NCBI GenBank assembly: GCA_028752905.1 | Contig: JAQNBH010000010.1 | Span: 11,248,993-11,312,992, forward strand | Length of the DNA stretch: 64,000 nt | Source of the DNA: Cladorhizidae sp. MBARI D1340-BT2 | Lineage: Eukaryota > Porifera > Demospongiae > Poecilosclerida > Cladorhizidae | Direction of reading: 5' to 3' | Shown here: piece after piece, positions 12,567 to 22,335 of the stretch | Numbering within the stretch: the first letter of the stretch is position 1 | Layout: each line of letters starts with the position of its first letter | The notes under the pieces: generated by a model | Seen by the model: only the letters and a program-made list of their open reading frames with translations | Told to the model about the DNA's origin: nothing | The model's database searches: none | Program-made: the position numbers and the translations under genes

Positions 12567-13802
12567 ATTGAGGTGCAGATGGTTATCGAGAAATTCATTC
12601 ATGTCAACTGAGAGTTTATTGAAAAATAAAATAAAAATTTCATGTTCTCAAATGCCTTCCGATCGATGACTGAGGTATATTTTGGCACACTACGGACAGA
12701 ACTCTGCCTCCGAATCTGGCACTGTGTTCTATGGGTCTGTTATTTCCGAGTTTCGTGTGTGCCAATCTAATGAGAACGACGATCATCAGCTGAATAAACA
12801 GTTTTTGAGGAGATTAACTGTTTACACAGGTATGTGGTAAACTGCTATGCTAGCTAAGGCTATAACCATAACACTTCACCAGGTGATACTGTGTTAACGA
12901 TCCTAACCCATGAAAATTTAGAAAATATAATGAATGGATCAGATGAACACCACCCACATGTGTGCATGCGTGATGTGTGGAAGGGATTATTAGCATTTGC
13001 AATTTGGTTTAATTGTGATGTTTAACATTTCACAAGAGGTTATGGGGTCTGATGTAAACTTTTCTTTGCTAATCCGAATCTGTCAGTCTTTAACTCAGCC
13101 CCACTTACTTCCTAAAGGTTAGTTTAGTGAGTTTCCAGTATTATATTAAGTTGGGGTACAGATGGTTTCTACAGGCCAGCCATGTAATGTGTTACTAAAT
13201 GCTAAGAACATTCATATACAGTCATAGTACTTCTTCCACTGGTTAGCCTCGGTGAGATCTATGCAATGATATTGTTTTCGACCTTAAAGCAAGTAAGGTT
13301 TGGATCGGACTAAAAAAACTGCCAAGATTGTATTTGAGGTTAAAAAAATGATGACACTATTTCTCAAAACCAAGTTTAGCTGCATTCCTTATAGATACCT
13401 ATAATTTCTAGATAAATAGATTGAATGTCCCTAGTTTGAGTAACCCAATACTTCTGACCTAACTCTATTTAGAACCCCCCCCCAATTTCATATACATTAA
13501 TTGCTGGAGTACATGTGACAGTAGAAGCTCCAAATGTCCTCCTCATTTGAGGGGTGCAACTTACATATTGAATGTGTCGACTTGTACTGGAATATAAGTG
13601 GCAGTGTCTAAATGGTTTATAGGTGTTGCAACTGCAACATGTGACCTAGAACTGTAGCTAGCTACAATTTATGTTGTGTGTGTTTGTGTAAACTGTCTGG
13701 AACTAAGTGCATTAGCCACACTGCATATTTTAAGTTCGACCACCAAGTATACTACTACCTCATGGTTCACCCAGAGATGACCCTCCTAGTGAGTGTCACA
13801 CT

Positions 13803-15241
13803 CAGGGCAATATTATCCATAAGGCTGACTAGGCTGAAGCCTAGGGGCCCACCAAGAGCAGGGGCCCACCAAGAGCAGGGGCCCACCAAAAACATTGGCC
13901 AATGCGCAACCTTTTTTCCTTTTAGTGTTAAATATTAACACTATGGATACGTCGAAAATAATTTATAGGAATTATCTTTGATACGAGAGATGCTAAGGGG
14001 ACATTAACTTGGACTGTACCAAAGTAAACGTGAGATTGGTGCGCGCATCTATTCCCAGACACCTAGGTGTGTTTATCGGTGGGCACTATTTAGTTTCTCC
14101 TCGTGTCCGAAGAACTGGAGGCTTGATAGAGGAGTTATAGGTGCTACTCCTCTCTAGGATTACTTACTGGTACTTCATTACTCAAATCTCAAAAGGTTTT
14201 TAAGTATATGAGCTGATAATAATAAAAAAATAGTAAAGTGAAGAACTCTTGTTACCAAGGTGAGGAACTAACTTTACTTCAGCTAACCTAGTAGTTTCTT
14301 TTATGACTGTTAGATCAAGCTAAATAGTGTAGGAATAGTAAATCGTTTAGCTAGCGCATCTAAATAGTGTAGGAATAGTAAATAGCGTAGCTAAATAGCT
14401 AGCCAACTAGCTAGCACTTCATGAAGCTAGCTAGCTAAGTAGCTAACCAGCTAGCGCACCCATATAGCTAGCTGGCTAAAGCATCCAAGTAGCTAGCAAG
14501 CTAGCGCACCCATATAGCTAGTTAGCAGTTAAGAATGCTTCAAACCATTGTTAACAACGTAATGCAGGATTCTTTTCCAAACATGTACATTTGTTTACGC
14601 ATTTACTTGTCACTTCTCGTCACAAACTATTCTGGAGAGAGGTCTTTTTCTGCTCTGAAATGTATTAAGAATTACCTGCGATCCACTCTGAAGATGAAAA
14701 GCTCAATCATTTGGCATTAATGCATGTCGAATCGTCTTTGCTCCGGAAATTAAATTTTAACAATGAGCTGGATCAGTTTGTTGAAAGATCAAAGAGAAAA
14801 ATGTTTAAGTAGCTAGATACATAATGACTATAATATGTTTAACTTTACAGTACAGTACCGGTATTTTGGTATTGCTTTGCTTGAAATTGCTTCATGCTAA
14901 TTAAAGGTTGTCTGATAAGATGATATCGTTTGTTACTCCATTTGTTACTCCATTAATTACTTCATTTGGAATATTATTGGAATATTATGATTTTTACATA
15001 GTTTCATATAATGTACAAGCTACTAAAAGTTACAACACACTAACGAAACAATGGCGACAAAAAGACGGCAGCAAAAACAAAAAACAAAAGCAAGACAAAA
15101 AACACAAACAGCAATAAAAGTCCAATATTATTGGAATATTATCGTAATAAATTGTACACAAGGAGGGCGTGAAATTTGCAGGGGGACGGGCCCAAAGAAG
15201 CTCGAAGCATAGGGGCCCTGCCTTGGGTTAATATGGCACTG
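13803..15241. mobile_element. hAT DNA transposon with 8-bp target duplication
   Basis: The element starts CAGGGCAATATTATCC and ends (reverse strand) CAGTGCCATATTAACCC, about 17 matches over the first 22 bases of each terminus. It is bounded by an exact 8-bp direct repeat GTCACACT at 13795-13802 and 15242-15249, the duplication length expected of hAT elements. The uninterrupted version of the site is present in the paralogous flank near 39752-39790. Subterminal parts hold three tandem copies of a GGGGCCCACCAAGAGCA-like unit (about 13850-13890) and an AGCTAGC-rich patch (14310-14525). Only the C-terminal end of a transposase remains inside. Confidence 0.88.
14530..14813 (+). pseudogene. hAT transposase C-terminus (dimerisation domain)
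   Basis: The plus-strand frame from about 14530 encodes NMYICLRIYLSLLVTNYSGE then RSFSALKCIKNYLRSTL, the hallmark of the hAT dimerisation domain (usually xERSFSxLKxIKxYLRSTM). Near 14693 the frame shifts and continues as EKLNHLALMHVESSLLRKL to a stop at 14811-14813. The rest of the transposase is missing. It is a different hAT lineage from the remnant at 50-1760. Confidence 0.85.
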
Positions 15242-17374
15242 GTCACACTCCAGCTGTCTGCATAAACCACATTGCAAACCGGTTGTAAGCCACACTGCTA
15301 AGTGTTCCACCCAGAGACCACCCAGGACCACCCAGTGGAGGCCAACCCTTTGATGCCCATAGGAGCTCCGGGATATGTCCATCTGAAAACAGGCATATGG
15401 ACTGCATGTCCCACTCCCACATAGACTGCCCACATACTCTCTTTCTCCAGTCAGACCTACCACCAAGTGGGTCCCTCGTCTTTAGTCGTGCCTGCCCTAC
15501 TCATGGCACAGCATCACGTTGACAATTTCAAGTTCATTATTGAGAAGATTATTGTAATATATATATATATGTATATAATGTAATCATACATAAGTGCCAT
15601 ATTGTTTTGTTGAAGGACTGTTGTGATATATAAACTCTTGTGGTTAGAGCATATGAACATGTGGCGACACCTTTGAATTTATTAGCACGCTAGTGCTAAC
15701 TATAGAACCTCCTAGGCCATCCAGTGAGTGTCTTTTTGCAAGACAGTACATTCTTCTGGCAAAGTTATATTGAAACATGACTAGTGACAACAAAAGCATG
15801 TACCATTCATGTGATGATGAAAGGAAGATTTTCACATGCATGTTGAGGAGAAAGCTATATGAATATGGGTATTGATTACATGTTGACCCACATACTCATG
15901 CTATACAGTATGTATATGTGTTTGTGTGTGTGCTAGTTGTGTGTACTTATGTCTCTGTATGTGTGTGGTCCCTCTCTCCCTCTCTCTCTCTCTAGGAAAT
16001 AGGAAATGAATGTATCAAGCATAACAACACTTGGTTCTCTCTGTGAGGACATCTCTCATCAGTAAAGTTTACAAAACTATCATCAAAAACAATGTAACTC
16101 ATGCAATAAGTTTGATCCAGTGAATAGAGGTCAGTCTTGCAACAGGTTTTGTAAGACCATTTCTACCAGGAAGATCATGTGGAATGTTCTCTAGATGCTG
16201 GAGATGATAAAAGTTGATGCTAGTTTCCTTCAGTCCCCTGAGGAGAAGTTGTCTCAACTACAGAGTACAGTCAGCAAGCATCACAATTTTCAATGTTTGG
16301 AGATTATTACTCTCCCAACAAGAGTTCAGATATGTAGGAGAGTTCATCTCAATTATTTCCAAATGCTGTCAGCAAGCGTCACAATATAAATTAATTCCTT
16401 CCAAACAAGGTTTCAGCTCACCAATTATCTATAATTGCTTACACTGTGAGATGAATCAGCTCTGGTATGATTATTACATCCTACTCTGAAGTATCAACTA
16501 CCTTAATTATTGATGTTTTAAGTAACTCATATGCATTACATTTCTTCAGTGAAATGTCAGACCCCATGGTTACTGCTGATATGAATTTGATGTGAATGCA
16601 AAGACTCCCCCCCCCCACCCAGTAGTAATATCTCTAAAATTCACTAGGCAGCTTTTTAACCAGATTTTAGTAGTTATTATATAGCTCCAAAACAGTTCCA
16701 ACATCTCTTGAATCCTTCACTAAGGGACAGAGATAATTATGTATAGGGACTTGACAAGGTTCTTAAGAATTCCATTTAGTGTGCATCTGTGGACAGTTAT
16801 TGATCTATGTCAATTGCATTATACTTGTCTTGTTATTGAGAATTGCTACATGCCACACATGCATGCCAAACTTCAGGTCAGGGCCATAACTTCACATACT
16901 TCAGTATATTTCTACAACAGACAATATAAGAAAATCCAGGTACGATGTTCATGCTTACATACAATAGCTCAATTTTACTACACCAAAGTAGGACATCGCT
17001 GACAAGTGGTGTATAGGGTACCTAGGTCCAGCAAGCCTTCATTGTACCTCTAGGCCTTGAGGTGGTAAACAATGCATTAAAGTCCATGTTGTGGTGGATT
17101 TGTTTATATGGCCCCAGGTGTGTCATGACTAATCATGAGAGGTTGCAATAACTAGACAGGGAAGTATACGTATCAGGCAAAGTTATGCTTTCAAGGTGTG
17201 CTGTACTGTAGGAGGACTGACAAAAGCTGTGCTCGAAGGACACTCATGGTTGTCATACTCCAGGAATGACAGACAGGAAGTAGAGATTCCACGAGCCCAG
17301 CCTTCTCCACATTACACACATTTATGGGTCTGTCTCACACTTTTGTTCAATACAAAGGTTATTAACTTCAACTG

Positions 17375-17800
17375 GGGTTAGGCCAGGGCAATGGGTGCTA
17401 TAGTTATGGCATCTAGTGGCTAGATTTAGAGGGTTAGAGTCAGGACAGTGTGGGAATAAGGGTATCATCTTGTAGCTAGGTTTAAGCCAGGGCAATGGAT
17501 GACTATAGCTATGGCATGTAGTAGTTTGGGTAAGGGTCAAGTCAATTGGTGACTGTAGTTTACAGCAGGGAGAGGCCAGTGTTAGTAGCAAGATAATGGT
17601 AGATGACTCTACCATGACATGTAGTGACTTGGGTTAGAAGGTTAAGATCAGGGCATGTGTGAAAGGTTACAGCTAGTTTTAAACCAGGGCAATGGGAGGC
17701 TATAGCTATGGCATGTAGTGGCTAGGGCAAATGCCATGCCAATGGGTGACTGTGGTTATGGCGAGTCCAGGGTTAGGGCCAGGGCAATGTGTGACTATAG
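17375..17800. repeat. degenerate minisatellite in unit A
   Basis: Irregular copies of a unit of roughly 60-70 bp built around CCAGGGCAATGGGTGACTAT, ATGGCATGTAGTGGCTAGG and GGGTTAG(A/G)G. The same tract is present in the other units but shorter: about 23860-24085, 41855-42060 and 55495-55615. Confidence 0.75.
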
Positions 17801-18459
17801 TACAGAATGAAGTATCACTGGCTGATAAAAGGTGGTATACATATTCTAAAACCAGCTGATAACTTCTTAACACCTGAGAGCCAGCTGCTAATACATACTG
17901 CATGGTGACATCTCTTCATTTCAGCCCCAATTTCTAGCACATGGGCTTGGTTTATAATTACAGGTAACAATGCGATAACATGATGGTGTTTTGCACACTT
18001 CTTAGTTTACAGGTGAAATGTGTTTCCTCCTTCCTTCCTCTGTAATTATATTACTCACAAATAATTACTCCCCCACATCCTGCATGTGGTCTGGGGTGAT
18101 AATTATAATTCCTCGGTCACAAGTCCAAGTCTCTTATACATACATAAGCAACACTTCTAGGAAGTGCAGTCTGTGGTAAGAAGGGAGCCTCCTCACTATG
18201 GCCTCCAGGCTGAGGGTTTGTTTTGGTATAATGCATAATAGCTGGAGTTCAGCAGGACAATTCCATGGAGCCATTCTTTTTAACATTTTGTTGTGGTATG
18301 CTAAGCAGGGTAAATTATTTGTGTCTGTCCATTTAATATATGTGTGTGTATGTGTATATCTATGTCTGCTTGTTAGTGTCGGCATAGCTACATACAGAGC
18401 TAAGCTCGTCATTAGGAAAGAAAGTAATGAAATATCTTATTTTTATTAATATGTGCCAT

Positions 18460-18882
18460 TGTCAGGAGAAGCTCACTCTCTTGCAGCTCCTGCGATGCCA
18501 ACCTCTTGTTTACTGACCTAGTTGCTCCGCAACTCACCAATTCAATCTCCACCCTTATGATAAGTCATAAAGGTAAAGAATAATAATAGCATAGAATCAC
18601 AATTGACAATTGTTCATACACCAACTGTCTTATACAGTTCCTTTAGTTCTCTTGTCTTTTCTCTTCTCTCTCTCTCTGTCTTTTTTCTCTTCTCTCTCTC
18701 TGGCTTTTTCTCTTTTATAGATTCTATCACAGTTCACGTAGTGGTTTGTGGGTAGTCTGTCTTCTCTGATCTCTGTGCTTTTATACCTTCTGATGTAGGT
18801 GAATAATCAGGTCAGCGATTCCCACAGGTTGTTCCTCCTTTCCCAGAGGTGTCAGAGGCAGTTGTCAGGATGCTCCCTGACA
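18460..18882 (-). repeat. 3' LTR of the Ty3 element
   Basis: 423 bp from TGTCAGGAGAAGC to CTCCCTGACA. The right-hand part (from about 18771) matches 20912-21017 with few differences, sharing ACACCTTCTGATGTAGGTGA-like and GTGTCAGAGGCAGTTGTCAGG blocks. It contains TC-rich tracts near 18655-18715. On the minus strand a TATAAAAG at about 18779-18786 is a likely TATA box. Confidence 0.88.
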
Positions 18883-18894
18883 TTCCCCTTTCCT

Positions 18895-20912
18895 TAGGGA
18901 CGAGAGTCAAACTCTCGAGATAAACCGCCATTTTGGGTGCCTGGCTTATGTGTGATTGTAAAGTCGAATGGTTGTAATGATAATGCCCACCTCGCGAGAC
19001 ATCCATGCATATCCAAGATGACTCAGTCTTGTTAATGGGTTGTGATCTGTCTGAATTTCAAACCACGAACCTTCCAGGTAGACTCGGTAGTGCTTTACCT
19101 CCTCATTACCTCCTCAACAATCGCCAATGCTTCCCTTTCAATTGTGGAGTATTTATTGTTCACGTTTTAGAAGCTTTCGAGATCCATAGGCTAACGGATG
19201 CTCCTCCCATTGTTCATCTTTCTGACTCAGCACGTATGCTATGCCTGTGGCGGAAGCATCTGTCTGGCAGGATGAAAAGGCATGTCCCATTTTGGTGTTA
19301 TCAAAATAGGATAAGTAAATAGCATCTCTTTTAACTGAGTGAAAGCGTTCTCCAAAGTATCATTCCATGTTATCTTAATAGGCATGTCTTTCCTTGTTAA
19401 GTTAGAGAGGGGCGTGGCAATTGTAGCAAACCTAGGGATGAATCTCCTGTAGTACCCTGCTAAGCCTAAAAAAGCTCTCACATCTTTCTTCGTAAGGGGT
19501 CTGGAAAATGCTTGGATGCTTTAATCTTAGCCTGCATAGGATGTACTTGTCCTTGACCCACCACATGTCCCAAATCGACACAACTATTACAGGCAAACTT
19601 GCACTTGTTCCTCTTCACTGTTAGGCCTGCGTCTCGTAGTCTTGTGAAGACTTCATTCACGTGCTTCATGTGTTCTTCCCAGCTGTTGCTGTGGATTAGG
19701 ATGTCGTCCAAATATGCGGCCGCGAAATGATGTATTCCCTGGAGAACTTGGTCCATCAATCATTGAAACGTCGAAGTTGCAGCCACTAAATCGAACGGCA
19801 TCGTCTTAAACTCGTATTTCCCCCATGGTCTGATAAAAGCTGTCTTGGGCTGGCTCTCCTTATCAATAGGCACCTGCCAGTAGCCTTTGGTGAGGTCCAA
19901 TGCTGTAATGTATTTGGCTCTCCCGACCTCGTAGATTAAATCTTCTACCCGAGGGATCGGGTAGGGATCAGCTTGTGTTACCAGATTCAACTTTCTGTAG
20001 TCTACACAAAGACGCTTACTTCCATCCTTCTTTGGCACCAAAACGATGGGTGCTGCCCAAGGACTTTTAGAGGGTGTAATAATGTCCTGTTTTAGCAGTG
20101 TCTTGATCTCTTTTCGGAGATACTCGTGACCAGTGCGTGGAAGTCTCTAAGGTGGAAGCCTAATCGGGCTGGCATCAGCCGTGTCAATCACGTGGTGTAT
20201 CAGGTGCTTCCGTCCTGGTTCATCCCTGATCACATCCTTGAATGAGTGACGTAATTCATCTAGTTCCTTTTCCTGTGAGGGTGTCAGTATTGACCCTGTT
20301 GGTTGATGTTCTGATGTCACTTTGTCATCCTCTTCTTCCGCAAGGAATACCGCAGCTTCCGTTGCATTCCACTTCTTCAGTCCATTGATGTGGAAGAGTT
20401 GGTGTCTCTTCCGACCTTCTCCCATATCAACCTCGTAACTTGATAACTTCTTTGTTATTATGACATGTCCTCTCCATTCATTCGCTAATTTGTTCTTTTT
20501 CCTGGGTTGAAACACAAGAACAAGGTGACCCATGCACAATATTTTACTCACTGTCTTTTTATCATAGTGTTTCTTATGATTTCGTTTGGCTTGTTCTTTA
20601 TTTGTTTGTGCCATTTCTCGGATGATGGTTATCTTTTCACGTAATCTCCTTAGGTATTCAAGAACCTCGATGTCGTTTTCTTCTTACTTTTTTGTCCAGT
20701 TATCTGCAAGAGCGTCCAATGGCGTCCTCATTTTTCTCCCAAACGTCAACTCGTATGGTGAGAATCCCGTGGATGCATGAACCGTACCTCGGTAGGCCCA
20801 TAAAACGTAAGGAAGGCATTGGTCCCATTCCTTCTGATTCTTTCGTGTCAGCTTCCATAGTATCACTTCATGCTAGAGTTGAACCTTTCAACCATGCCAT
20901 CTGTTCTCTGTG
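18895..20912 (-). pseudogene. Ty3 pol remnant, integrase before RT (Gmr1-like order)
   Basis: Read right to left on the minus strand. Near 20870-20905 is the integrase core end (DGMVERFNSSMK), then 20684-20866 with LPYVLWAYRGTVHASTGFSP and LTFGRKMRTPLD. At 20147-20614 one reading frame runs from the integrase C-terminal domain (WRGHVIITKKLSSYEV, HINGLKKW) straight into the RT N-terminus (HHVIDTADASPIRLPP). RT follows: VPKKDGSKRLCVDYRKLN, then AAYLDDILIHSNSWEEH at 19478-19759. RNaseH follows from 19481 (FLGLAGYYRRFIP) down to about 18895, with TDHNPLT near 19040. Integrase upstream of RT is the order described for Gmr1-like Ty3 elements. Breaks: an in-frame TAG at 20147, a TGA at 19760 in place of a probable CGA, a 1-base frameshift near 19485, and more in RNaseH. 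Gag, protease and the integrase N-terminus are missing. Confidence 0.88.
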
Positions 20913-21017
20913 GTTTTACACCTTCTGATGTAGGTGAGTAATCAGGTGAGTGATTCCCATAGGTTGTTCCTCCTTTCCCAGATGTGTCAGAGGCAGTTGT
21001 CAGGATGCTCCCTGACA
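20912..21017 (-). repeat. 5' LTR fragment, fused to integrase
   Basis: 106 bp nearly identical to the right-hand part of the 3' LTR, ending CTCCCTGACA before the GCCAT duplication. Leftwards, homology stops at CTCTGTG, where integrase coding sequence begins. Both partners contain CTCTGTG at the join, so the deletion may have used this short homology. Confidence 0.85.
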
Positions 21018-22335
21018 GCCATGCATGACAAAACTTGTTCTCTCACTGTGTACAGCTACTATCTGTGAAGCAGTGAGAATTTAGTTGCGTTTTTACAAAC
21101 TCTCATTCAAGAACTACTTTTACTCCAGCAAGAAGTTCGCTACATAAACTTCTTCAGAATTGAGCCTTGTTTTCAACAGAATTTGCAAGACCCATCTAAG
21201 CCAGAAAAGAAGTAGGATGTTACCTAGATACTAGAGGTGCAATAAATGAATGATTCAGTGATTAATTTACTTCAGTCTCATTTGATACGGAGGAGAAATG
21301 TTCTGAACTAGTACAGAATACAGTCAGAAAGTATCACCAATAGAAGACCTGCCTTATTAGGTCATGATCGCTCAGCCTTGCTCACTTATGGTTTCAGTAA
21401 ATTCTCTCCCCATTAATGCTTTTCTTACACAACAAGTAAACTACCACTGCAAGTAGGCTCAGTACTATATTACAAATTGGAGCAAAACTTGGGAACTTCT
21501 AGGCCGTATCACTTGCTTCATAGTTACATACCGGGAACAGGGATCATGGCGTGAGTCTTGAAAATCTTGAATCAAAATACATTTCCTATGGTGCATAGAA
21601 TTTTTATTGTAGGCATGGCTTATCAAAGTGACATAATAGTGCAGGTCCCCTATTGCTGATACTTTCTGATTTTTCTCTCTATTATTTGAGAGGATTTCTC
21701 TTCCATATCAAGTGACTGAATGAAATTAGCTTCTCAAACATTTCAAACATTTAGGAAACAATGAAAATTGAAGTATTTCTGCAGACTGACTCATTACCCA
21801 AATGTTAGTCCAAGTGCATTATGAAAATATTAATGTTCCTGTACCACTCCAATATTGAATTGACCCCTATTAAAATGGTGGGAACCTCCTCCCCCCCTCA
21901 ACCCATTATCCAAATGTGAATCTATCTAATATTTTCCAACACATAACTTGTGTATAATGTCTGTTCTTATTAATTTTACTAACCAAAGACTCCAAACTGT
22001 TCAATGTATTTCTGTAGCAATCCGTTTCTCCATTCAGCACTGCAAAACTCCCGAAAATCATAAAAGATCTTCAATATCATAAACACAATTTTGTGGTTAA
22101 CAGCACAGACCTTCAACAAAACTTAGTACGTACTTATGTATGGTGCATGTGTCTATGTGTATATAACAACATGTCTACTCTAGCAATAATCATGTAATAT
22201 TGTTTAGTTCTGTTATATATACGTATTACTTCTTGTGGGGGGCTGGACAAAAATGTTTTAAAATAATAAAAAAACATTTAGAAAACCCTTATCTATTTAA
22301 AAGCTCTATTATAAGAGTCATAAATAAGAGTCTAA

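Larger units (their letters stand above)
10900..13744. other. unassigned region with a local tandem duplication
   Basis: No coding region supported. Two tandem copies of about 150 bp (11229-11372 and 11378-11525) share ATAATGATATTCACATC, TTTGTGGTTTGTTATAA and GTTGACAAA blocks, and a third partial copy starts near 11540. Near 12105-12140 is a C-rich tract. A hammerhead-like motif at 12537-12566 is listed separately. The rest shows no recognisable family. Confidence 0.5.
13745..15560. repeat. segmental-duplication flank, copy 1 (interrupted by hAT)
   Basis: Bases 13745-13802 and 15242-15560 together match 39685-40090: both contain CATGGTTCACCCAGAGATGA, the ACCACATTGCAAACC block, GATGCCCATAGGAGCTCC and CCTGCCCTACTCATGGCACA. 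In both places it is followed directly by a unit of repeat family 1. The minus-strand reading frames over it show no known domain. Confidence 0.85.
18460..21017 (-). mobile_element. internally deleted Ty3-type LTR retrotransposon
   Basis: Bounded by TGTCAGGAG on the left and CTCCCTGACA on the right, giving TG..CA ends with an inverted repeat, and flanked by the 5-bp duplication GCCAT at 18455-18459 and 21018-21022. The target is family 1 DNA: unfilled versions (TCTGCCATGCATGACAAAAC) are present near 24710 and 42665. The transcriptional 3' LTR lies on the left (18460-18882). A matching 5' LTR fragment lies on the right (about 20912-21017). Between them are integrase, RT and RNaseH remnants on the minus strand, with integrase before RT. 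Confidence 0.9.
15561..22335. repeat. repeat family 1, unit A (~4.2 kb without the insertion)
   Basis: Starts with a block TACATAAGTGC..TTGTTTTGTTGAAGG and ends with TAGCAATAATCATGTAATATTG before the same start block recurs at about 22350. It is split by the Ty3 element at 18460-21017; removing that leaves about 4.2 kb. Landmarks in order: GCTAACTATAG (15700), a C-rich tract (16608), GTGTGCATCTGTGGACAGTTATT (16780), CAAGGTGTGCTGT (17191), a degenerate minisatellite (17375-17800), GCTGGAGTTCAGCAGGACAA (18240), GACAAAACTTGTTCTCTC (21027) and CTATGGTGCATAGAATTTTT (21588). No protein family was recognised in any frame. Confidence 0.85.

Noticed and set aside
15128..15466. 112-codon minus-strand frame
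   Set aside because: It spans a hAT terminus and the duplication flank. The paralogous flank at 39759-40004 reads in a different frame, so there is no conserved protein.
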